64,000 bases of DNA from Haliclystus octoradiatus (Eukaryota > Cnidaria > Staurozoa > Stauromedusae > Haliclystidae): positions 10,559,826 through 10,623,825 of the forward strand of contig OU744453.1 of assembly GCA_916610825.1 (NCBI GenBank), in the 5' to 3' direction. Positions 22,401-34,400 of this stretch are shown here, one piece after another; the first letter of the stretch is position 1, and every line of letters starts with the position of its first letter. The translations under genes were made by a program, and so were the position numbers. Below the pieces are notes generated by a model, which was not told where the DNA came from, did not search any database, and worked only from the letters and a program-made list of their open reading frames with translations.

Positions 22401-25400
22401 AGAGAATATGACACTGAATGTTAAGTCCGGATTTGAAAGCTTTTTTGAAAAGCTGTTACCGTAATCTTAACGAATACAATATCATAGAAAAGAAAGTAAG
22501 TAGCCTGAAAGAATTCATTTTTATTACAAAATACTACTCTTTTGGTTAGATGTGGCTCTCCCAGAAAGTTCTCAAGCAAGAGTTTTTCGTGTCTATTTTG
22601 AAACTTGCAGGTGACACACAGTTCTGCATCTATTTTCTGGAAAAGCCATTTCAAGAGCTCAAGAGTTTATTTTCTCGTAGAAAAGTGTCTTGATGCTGTA
22701 CTAATTTCCACAAGCCTAATAAAAAGTAATGTAGACGGTGTCGCCCTACCGAAGGCACCCGTAATATTCCTCTATTTCCAGATGAGTGGCTTTATTCGCT
22801 GAGAGCAATGATTTTAAACGCTCTTTGTTGATCTCAGCCGCGACACTGCAGATCAATTTCTCTAGCTTGACCTAGCCTTTCTCTGTTTTTCCAATGTTTA
22901 CCTTTGTTTCATGATTTTCAACTCGTTTTTCGTTGATAGCATTTTATCTGATGTTATTTTCTTTATTGTAACAGGTATGAATTCTGAAGCTTCGAAGAAT
23001 TTTGATATTCAAGATGTTCTTGCTTTGATTGTTGATGGCAATCAATCTGATGTATCAGACTTCAGCTAGGATGATGGATACACTGATCACAAACAAGATG
23101 TTTGAGTCGAGAACTTTCCGGATAAAGAATTGGATAGTAGTGTTACTGACACTAGTGAAGCAAATGCAGATTGTCAAGGAAGTGAGGATGGTCAAGCAAG
23201 TACTTCACAGGAAAAGCCTGAAGATCATCAATATCGATGGCGTCGACGAGACATTCCCTTCTATAACCCATCATTTGAACTCCTTGTAGCCTCCTCCGCA
23301 ATACTCAAGACTCCATTAGAATATTTCCGACTCTTCTTCACCGCATCCCTAGTCCAATTAGTTGCTGAACAGACCAACCTTTATAGCATGCAAAAATCAA
23401 TTGCAACAACTGTTGAAGAAATTGAACAATTTATTGGTATCCAACTATTGACAACTATTGTAGCAGTTCATACAGCGCAAACAATCTTGTTTCCAATCTT
23501 GTTTACATTCAAATTATTGTTTGCTGTTAATGCATGACAAATCATTTTTATCAAACATTTTGATGTGGCTTTGATCAAATGCACCCCTTCATGTGCAAAT
23601 TAACTTGATCCGATCTATGTCAAAATAATCTGAATCAGGAAAAAAACTAAAATCAGGATTGTTCTTTATCACACGTGACCAGATGTGTTTCCCTGCAAAT
23701 ATTTTAGTGTTCTCATTGAAGCATTTCAAATCAACATATTCATAGCGGACTTTCAACTAACATTGGAGCAAGCTATTTTAGCACTTTCTGATGAGAATGG
23801 AAATAACTTGAAAGTTACTTATGTGAAAGTTATTTATGATGAAATTGTGTGTGAAATGCGCTCAATGCGTTTTCTTTCTTCTGGTGAACATTGCGACTTG
23901 ATAGATGTTAAGTTGTATAGGAATAGAAACACAGAAATATATATACCAGAGTCATTGGAAAACTTTGAAAGTAAGGATATGCCTTCAACGATTCAATTAT
24001 TTGGTTTGTTGTTGTTGCTAGCTTGCATCCAGTTTATTCACATGCAGAACCTGTTTAACATCTATAACCAATATGAGAGTGTTCTGAACTTGGATCGATT
24101 AGAGTTCCCGATGCCCTTAAAAGGTATCTGGAAATTTGAGATTCTAAACATGTCACATACGCTGACTTTGAATCAAGAAGAAGACCAACCACTCAAAATT
24201 GTGGATTTAAATTTCTGACTGATCTTTTACCCTGTGGTTTTCCTCTATTCATGACATAGTCTTCATCAGATAATGAAATGGAAGAAATTATATTGTACAG
24301 AGGTCAAAATGTAGGAGTAAATTTTCTGGTTCGATTCTCCTCTTATCCTAATCCATTTACCTGTGACATTTTCTTGTAAATTATATACCATCGGACACAG
24401 AAAAATACATTAGGTTTTCAATGAAAATGGTATCTTCCGTCAACTCCCATCAGTTTATGCCCTGCTCTGAATTGACAAGCTATCAAAAATCTTTTTTGAA
24501 AAGATACCTTTGTATCAACAAAACAACATTCTACGAGAATTTACAAAGATGTTGTACAGATTGGAGACAATTTAGCACTTGTCACAGAAAAGGGGTATAC
24601 CCCTATAGCTACATGATCTCTTTTGTTCGCTTCCAGGAAATTTTTCTTCCTGACAAGGTTTAATCATTTAGATAATTTATCATTTACATTTCAAGACTAA
24701 TCGCACGCAGAAAGTGGTGAAAACTTTCAAAATGAAAAATCTAGGAAATTACCATGACCTTCACCTTTTGACTGACATTTTGACTTTTTCTGATCAAAAC
24801 CGGACCCACTGATCATGGTTCATCAACTTGACGATACATTCGCACGACATTCACACCATTTGTCACCTTGTCCATTTCCATGAACCATGTTTGTCAATTT
24901 GCAGAAGATACACACATATTATACAATTACAACACTAAAAGCTATCATCCAAAAACAATTGCCCAGGATAAAATCTCAGAACCTCTTTTATCCATTTCAT
25001 CTTGGTTTAAATCCAATTCACTATTATTAAATACTAAAGAGACCCAAACTATGGCAATTGGAGCTATTTTTGATGATGAAATGAACTTTAAGAAACACAT
25101 TGGCTGCTATTTTGTAACGGAGATTATTGTCACATGACAACGCCCTTCTTTGTATTTAGCATTAATAATATTTTGTAAAATTTTAATTGTTAAAGTGCCT
25201 CCGTTGTGTTAGGAGTGTATATGTATTGGTTGGTTTTAGTGATTTTGGATAAATAAACCAAGGTATATATTTGTTGCTTGTCATTATTTTCTATATAAAT
25301 TGTATAATTGTTTTATTTGTATTAATTTTAATGTTTTAATTTGATCTAGAAAACCTTTTCATTTGAACAATATAATATAGAGATATGAAAATATTAAGAG

Positions 25401-28400
25401 GATTTTAGTGTTTCAATTCTTGGTTTGATCAAAATACGAACGCGTATTTCCAAATTTATTATCTAAGCCAACATTGGCCAAATTATAAAAACAGCAACAT
25501 TCAGGTTGAAAGCTATCTCTGAACAACATAAATATATTCCAGCTGTTCTATCTAAAACAGCTGTTGAATCAAAGGTATGTATGCATTAAAAGTGATGTTA
25601 TTGTGCAGAAGGACTCAAACTCAACGCATTTAGACAGTTCAAAATTGGGCCGAAAAATTAGTAGTTGGAAGACGTAAATTTGATAAAATGAATGATTTAT
25701 TACAAGAATTTGACTGGTTAAACATTGAAGATCTAGCTGAATTGAAGAGCTTGACATAATCACAGCATGCACATCCCATCAGTCAGCTCAAGGATTATAC
25801 AGAAGTACTTTGGAATCTTTATTCAAACATTCAAATGCATCATACAACACACATACAAATCCATACACATTTTCTCGTGTTTATACTGATTGCAGTAAAA
25901 GAACTTTCTCTTTCTGTGGGGCTTTTCTCCTCAATAAATACAGTCAGATATAACATTATAGCAAAGTAAAATATAAAGTAAAAATTAAAAATAGATTGTA
26001 ATTATAAATAGAACATACCATTTGGCATTATGCAAATCTGTCAGACATCAAGAATCAACAACCTTATAATAAAGCATACCTAAACTGTAAATACTTTAAA
26101 CTAGCCTAGAAATCGCTGTGTCAACTTGTTTATACGTCTTTAAATATACTAGTATATATCTATTTATCATGTTCGATAGATGAAACTGAGTTAGTTGTGA
26201 CCATAGAGTGATAGCCACACAAATGTCCTGTTTTCCATACTAATGTGTATTTCAATGCTCACCACTGTGCTATTACGATAAGATCTCTCTTGTCACTCAA
26301 TAAGGTACTGACTCTACCGACTACAATCCCTCTTCGTAATGAACTTGGCTGTCCCTCGAAAGATGTTCTCCTCCCACAGATGTGATTTGGTCTTCACCAT
26401 CAACTGGAGAACATCAAAATAAACGTATTTTGTTGTTTGAAGTCTCTCATCCCAAAGGAGGTGTAATCAGTCTTTGAGCTGAGTTCTTGTACCACAACAG
26501 ATTCAAAACCATCATTGTGGTCAACATTTCAGCACATGGTTTTGCTCTCAATCTTTTATTTCATTCTTAGATCTAAGATATCCTTTGTGCAAAGTTACAT
26601 CAAGCTAACAGAGGGTTCTTTTGAAAATCAATACACACAGCACATGAGCACATTCAAGTATGAAAACACGCCCAAATGACTGAAATAAAATGTTCTCTTG
26701 GGGACAAAAGCGAAAAACGAAATGAAAAATGTAGTATCCAACTGGAGATATAGTAAATGGATACTATATTTCTAATACTCCCCATAATTCTGGGAAGTGG
26801 CAAACTGTTTGAACTACCTATACTCAAGGTTGTTCCAAAGAAGCATCTTGAATTTCAAACAAAATGTTTTCATACATACTAATGGCAATTAATCAAAAGT
26901 CAAGAAGAGAATCTATTCCCGAAGAGTCCATGACCTGCTTGAAGAATGGGAACTTACCTTTATTACATGGCTACGGGAGATTATTTTTGTTATAATATCA
27001 CAAATGTTTAGTTATGGAGAATCTAGTGAATATACGATTGGTTGTGATGAAGTTGCATTATCAAACACGTAAATGACCTACTTCCTAAAACTAAGCATAA
27101 AGAAAGGAAAAGATGTTGGAAACAGAAGAGAGTTGGCAATTTCCATGCAGCTGGGCTGAAGTTGACATGTCACACATAGCAATAAAATGTCCCGTTGGTG
27201 GAGCTGAAGCACGAAAAGAATATCATAAATTTAAAAGCTTCCTAAAAACTGCCAGACCAAGGTTTATTTGGGCTAGTTGTGGTTTTCCTGGGAATTCCCA
27301 TGATTCAGTTATTATCTTCACAGTAACTAAGATTCTTCAATCATTAGTTGACTGTAAGTATTTCCATGATTTGAAGAAATCGATCTGTAATACAACATCT
27401 CCACCATTAATACTTGGTGATTCTGCATTTGAAATGAAAGAGTGGTTGATGAAGCCTTCCAAATGCGCCACTTGCCTGGAGCAATGCTATTTTAACTATT
27501 GTTTAAGTCAATGCAGGATGGTGCTGAAAGGGGCATTTGGGTAACTCAACAGAAGGTGACATGTCCTTACACGTAAGCATGAAGGTGGAATATTTAAATG
27601 CAAACTTGGGGCTCCTTCCTGCATTGCTCTTCATATTATTTGTATGGAGAAGGGTGACAGATGCTTCTATCACACATCAAAGGCAGCATCATAATTCATC
27701 AAGCAAATAAGAGAAATTCTTAAAATGAATTGTTCTGCTATTATAATAGATAATTCAAATCAAACTGGATCGAAATAAAGGGAAGAAATCACTGATAATA
27801 CCTAGTAGATCTAAGGTACTAATAGCTCACAACAAAAACATACCGATTATAAAAAATTGTCTACTTTTGATTGGAAGTTTGAGCTACTGCAGTGGATTTC
27901 TGAATTTTACTTGGTCATTCTCAAAGAGTAATCATCGACGACGAGGAACACCAGCAGAAATCAGAAGCGACGACGACATCAATTTCATTGGCGTTGAGAA
28001 AGAATTAAAAGAAGTTCTCAATAAATTAAACTAACAAAAATAAATAAACACTTACATGATATAGAGAACAAATGCAGCCAGCCACATGGAAAGAAGTGTC
28101 CAATCGACAAAAAGAATAGTGAAAACTGTCATTGGAGACGGATTTGTTAATGAAGTGATTCAAACATAATAAAGCTGAAGGCATCTTGAATAGCTGACCA
28201 TTGGCGACAGCAAAAAATGATATCAACGATGTGATAGCCAATTACGTGGGCTTTTAAATCCTTTTGGGCTCTTTTATCTGCTTAACTAGAGAAATTTTAT
28301 AACAGGTTCAAAAGTGCATGTCTTCAGCAAAGAAGGGATTTTTAGTGGCCTGTTCTTTAAATTAATTCATATCCTGAAAACCTTCTTGTCTTGTTAATGC

Positions 28401-31400
28401 CACTTACAAGTTCATCAATCTTAGAATGTCTCATTTTCTGATGATTAGCATTGATAGAGATGGGCACTATCATATTGTTGGCTTGTTTTTAACAGAAAAA
28501 TAAGAGGCTACTGCTCTAGGGGCAATGTTGGATGTTTTCAAAGAATAAAATAAAGCATAGAAATTAGCCCAGGTTGTCATCACAGAAAAGGATACGGATG
28601 ATAAGGATAAGGAAGTTTCCTTCCGTCAAAATGCCCTTTTGTTTGCTTCATACTTTGAGAATTTTAAAAAGAGAGCTTACTTTTTAAAAGATGGGTATCA
28701 ATGCAGGTGTTCGGGAAGGACTTTTAGAACTGCTGGATGACATTGCCTCAAGGAGTTAGTAGACTTGGATATTCCTCAAGCAACAAGCTACCTTGGAAAA
28801 AAATGGATTCCCATATCGCCTTTGAGTCGATCAACGGCAAAATCGAAAGTGTCTCGAGAGAAATATGCTACATTGGATGCATTTTTCATTGATTTTTTTC
28901 AAAATAAATATTTTTGCTCAACGAAAAGACACATCAATCGATTATGGCAAGCATAATAGTGCCAACAAACTTAGACAAACTCACTCCTATTAAAGTTTTA
29001 AATAGCAATTACATATCATTTGCCTTCAAACGTGTAAAAGATCAAATTAAAATGTTGCGTAAAATGACTGAAATATTGACAAGTCATCAGATACTTGCTG
29101 GTGGCATCACTATCCTGTCAATGCAGCTTCTGGAAGATGAATTTCTTTCCATGTAGACATCTACTTGCATAACAACCTGTCCAGTTTTTAGCTTCATTGG
29201 TTTCTTTTGTAGTTATGTGGTCATGGTTGCAAATGACGAGAATGTCAAAGACGTTATGAAAGGATCAAAGCAATTAAATCATGTAACAACTTACAAGAGT
29301 TCTGCGTGTGTAGATCCTGGTGTTTGTTCCTGAAGTTTCCTCAGCAGAAAAAATTCAGGACGCTGTGACTAGAGTCTGGATAGCACTGCATCAAAACTGA
29401 ATGTTGTGACTTGTGACGCAATAGAAGAAGGATATCAGCAACACTAGGATCAATAATACCTTTCAACATTCATTCATAAATTCATTCCTATTAACTTTGT
29501 CAATATCAGGGAATCACTAGACTTTGATTACAATCACGACTGAGAGAAGAGGCTTAGTTCTACAATTAACTGTCTGAAATTCGCATGCAAAGCAAACATC
29601 AGATAACCTTCATTCTAAAATATTACATTAAACTTATCACCAGTAGATTAATTATACTTACTTGGCCTAGGTGCTTGGATGGTGGGAGTCATTTGCGTGG
29701 TGGTGTGCGCATTCACCTTGAGAATCCTATCCTGCCCCAACCAAGTACCAGTCACACTGATTAACAGTGGAAATAGATAACATCTTATACAGTGTTATCA
29801 AAAGGAGGGTGGGTGGGATTTTAAATTTTCTGATCCCACCATCCTTGCATCTTGTGAGTTTCTCGGGTTGCGAGGCATATTGACTGAATACTTGCAAATT
29901 GCGGATGATAGTTTGCACTTGCTTAGCTTGCAGAGGTGACAATGCATATGATCAGGAAACACCCCTTGACCATCGATACCTGAAGTCTGCACATGCGCAT
30001 ACAACCTTGTATGATTGTACGATCTCTAGATACCATTTCCCATGGGAGAGTTAGCTTTAAAAGTGATCACTTAAAATGTCACGTACCACAAATTAGTAGA
30101 AGGACATTGATTGCAATTACTTGTCCTAGCTAGTAATTAATTAACTAAATGATGTTTGATATTGAGCTCATAATTAATTGCCATAGTAACCACCTGAAAA
30201 GGTGCGTCATCTTGCGACTGGCTTGATTCTAACTAACGTAAAATTAACATTTTAGGCAGATTTATTAATTTGTGAGCTCAATTAACTTTTGGAACTTCAA
30301 CAGCCATTTTAAATGAGAAGAACGAAGCAACATTTTTGCTCATGCGTAAATCAGCAATCGAACCTTTACCAGAAAAAAGAAATGCCTGGTGACGGGACCT
30401 CTAACAACAGTGTTGAGCTTCTTCTAAACAATACTCCATTTCAGATACAGGAGTGAAATAGTAACACTTGAAATTTCCTTCATCGTTCTGCTTTGTGTTT
30501 AATGCACTGAACATTGTCAATGTTTGAAGATAGATCTGAGTATCGCTGTGAAATCACAAATGTATAAATAATTCACACACATAAATATCCAATATCTAAT
30601 TCTTGATAACACAAAAAAAATATTAGTGAATGAAAGTCACTGTCATTGATATTGTTTTATTATTATGGTACACCTACCTTTGTTTGAATGTTTTGGGAAT
30701 TTGATATAAGATGCTGATTTATTCAACAAAGACCAAACTGTGATCCTCAACTGAAAATATAGAAAATAAAAACATTTAATAAAATCGTATGTATGTACGT
30801 AGACAGCTAAAACAAATCAAAAAGTACTGCATTGGCATACCATAGGTTTTATTTGGCAAACTCAAGGCATTACATAATAGCATATATACTAATAGGTTAT
30901 TCATTTGAGAGCAGTGTTTATAGCCATATTGCACAATATGACTTATACATTTTAAAATTGACTTTACCATGCAGAATGGTGAACCTATGTCTCCATGACA
31001 CTAAGTAAAATCATGAATAAAAACTCTGCCCTTTCTATTCTTCTCTCTAACCCATCTACAGAAATGAATAGAAGAGGAATGCAAGGACTAAGAACATTAA
31101 GAGAGCTCTGCACCAATCATGAGACTTAAATCAGGGTTTATACATAATATTAAACTACAAAAATACTTTTTATTACTATTGTAAATTTCCATTGTATATA
31201 ATTTTTAGTGAGTTGTTGTCTCCGTCAATCATATTAAATAAATGTTTAACAGTTTCGAGAGTCAAATATATATATATATATATATGTCTCCTTTCAATAG
31301 TTATAAAATTGTAAAATGACATCCAGAAAACATGGGCTCAATCGGTTTTAATCACAACTTGAATACAAGATATCAGGCTAAAAAAGTATTTAATTCAACA

Positions 31401-34400
31401 GATGCAAATGTCGTAAAAGAAATTCAAAACTAGAAGTATTTCAGAGCCCACAAAGCAGTATACATCCACACCAGACAGCAGTGAAATGTCCTGACAACTT
31501 TAACGACTTTGACGTCATTATGATGAAGCACGCATCATATACATTTGTGATCTCCTGGTATTTTACCATAGTATAATTCCGTTTATATTGTATTGTATTC
31601 GATCAGCTACAAAAGTAATTTTGTTGAGCTATCTGGTTAAAAAAGTATTTAATTTGAAAGATAGCAAACCCTTATAACACGTCAAAAACATGTTTATCAT
31701 TAGCTGCATAACAAGCTGAACCATCTGAACAGCATGGTTTCAGATTGGAAAAATCAACCAAACCAGCAACTTAGAAATCTATGTTGAGCTATCTGGTTAA
31801 AAAAGTATTTAATTTGAAAGATAGCAAACCCTTATAACACGTCATAGAACATGTTTATCATTAGCTGCATAACAAGCTGAACCATCTGAACAGCATGGTT
31901 TCAGATTGGAAAAATCAACCAAACCAGCAACTTAGAAATCTATGTTGAGCTATCTGGTTAAAAAAGTATTTAATTTGAAAGATAGCAAACCCTTATAACA
32001 CGTCATAGAACATGTTTATCATTAGCTGCATAACAAGCTGAACCATCTGAACAGCATGGTTTCAGATTGGAAAAATAAACCAAACCAGCAACTTAGAAAT
32101 CTATGTTGAGCTATCTGGTTAAAAAACTATTTAATTTGAAAGATAGAAAAAACCCTCATAACACGTCATAAAACGTGTTTATCATTAGCTGCATAACAAG
32201 CTGAACCATCTGAACAGCATGGTTTCAGATTGGAAAAATAAACCAAACCAGCAACTTAGAAATCTATGTTGAGCTATCTGGTTAAAAAAGTATTTAATTT
32301 GAAAGATAGCAAACCCTTATAACACGTCATAGAACATGTTTATCATTAGCTGCATAACAAGCTGAACCATCTGAACAGCATGGTTTCAGATTGGAAAAAT
32401 AAACCAAACCAGCAACTTAGAAATCTATGTTGAGCTATCTGGTTAAAAAAGTATTTAATTTGAAAGATAGAAAAAACCCTCATAACACGTCATAAAACGT
32501 GTTTATCATTAGCTGCATAACAAGCTGAACCATCTGAACAGCATGGTTTCAGATTGGAAAAATAAACCAAACCAGCAACTTAGAAATCTATGTTGAGCTA
32601 TCTGGTTAAAAAAGTACTTAATTTGAAAGATAGCAAACCCTTATAACACGTTATAGAACATGTTTATCATTAGCTGCATAACAAGCTGAACCATCTGAAC
32701 AGCATGGTTTCAGATTGGAAAAATAAACCAAACCAGCAACTTAGAAATCTATGTTGAGCTATCTGGTTAAAAAAGTATTTAATTTGAAAGATAGAAAAAA
32801 CCCTCATAACACGTCATAAAACGTGTTTATCATTAGCTGCATAACAAGCTGAACCATCTGAGCAGCATGGTTTCAGATTGGAAAAATAAACCAAACCAGA
32901 AAAGTCAGCAAAATGAACAGTCTGCTATATAACATCAACAATATTCTACCCACTTGAAATAGTAGCAATTCAAGCTCCTATATTCAGACATAGAAGTGAT
33001 GTAATATCCAAGCAGAAAAGTTATCCTTAATATCCTTCAAACGTTATAGTGGGCAAATTGTTAGCGTTCTGAATTGTGGAAACTTTTTTCAAATCAGCAT
33101 ATTTCTCCTCAGCCAGCTGTTGTTGCCAAATCTATACCATCTAGTGTTAAAAACTCCTGGAACAATTCCAAAAATTAAAATGTTTTCTGAGTTACGCATC
33201 GATTGGGATGACAGCTGCTCATTCATTGATATTACACATGACAAAACCAACGTTTAAGAAAACCCTAAACAATTAGAAATTGGTACCTTAACAGGGACGC
33301 TCGACACTTATCCATCCATTCAATGCAAACAAAAAACATAATTAAGAAAGCAATTACTGTTATTTCAATGAGCTATGTTGATCAAACTGAATAACAAGTC
33401 TATGTAGGAGCAACGGAAGCACCATTGTATTTAAGAAAGAGGGGAAAGACAGGAACAATTAGAAACAGGTATAGGGTATGCAATAATGAGAGGGGATAGT
33501 GACACTGGGTGCTATAGTGCAGTGTGTGCTGCAATAGAGGCAACATTGGGTAGCAGTTATTTCTGGAGGGTCGATTCAAAAATTATTGACGATCTTGATC
33601 TCGCTATACTGAAGTGAAAGAAAATTCTGTTGGGAAGAGAATAGGAACAAAATATACAAAATACAAAAGGAAGTAGAGAGGGAAAAAGGTCAGATAAGAT
33701 TTTAAATGAATGCAAAATGCAACATGGGCAATAGTAATCAAAATAATCAAAATATTATTTAATCATGTTATAATTGATAAAAGTTTTAGCATGGATGTGC
33801 AACACCAAATCTGTCAAAATGAAGCTCTTTGTAATGCTTTGTAGCGCTTTTTCCAAAAAGATAATTAAGTGTGCTGGTCAATCCAGATTGGCATGTTCTA
33901 GATCATTTGAAGAGCTATCAAATTTCATGTCTATCAGTTAAGTTACATTATTTAAGCTGATCTAATTCCATGCTCGGAAATGGTTCTTCAAGACCTTCTA
34001 CTGTCGACGCAAGGTAAGAATTAAATGTTTTATTATGGATATATTATTGAATGTGGATGATGTATATGGAAGAATTAAATATTTTATTAAATGTTAACAA
34101 TTAATCATATAGTGATAGGGGGAAAATATATTTGTTTGAAAATATTTACAGCTTAACAGTGTCAGGAGCTGGACTACAGTTACTGATGCGGTCACAAGAG
34201 CTTCAACAAAGCCTCCGGTAATTGATATTAAAGTTGCACATAATCATTATTAGGCCTACGTTGATTAAAAGGCATTTGAAAGTGTAAATTGCAACTGATT
34301 GAAAGCTAAATATTTAAAAACGATAAAAAAACCTCCAAAGCAAGGTCAACTATAGGTGTAGGAGCTAGGGAAGGGTGAAATTATATATTTTAAACACACT

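Noticed and set aside
29660..29730. Minus-strand exon ending in GTAAGTATAA
   Set aside because: A good donor alone; the peptide has no similarity and WRAP73 exons 5 and 6 already join in phase without it.
31623..32899. CRISPR-like array
   Set aside because: Whole 160-bp units repeat without unique spacers; animal DNA; a tandem satellite.
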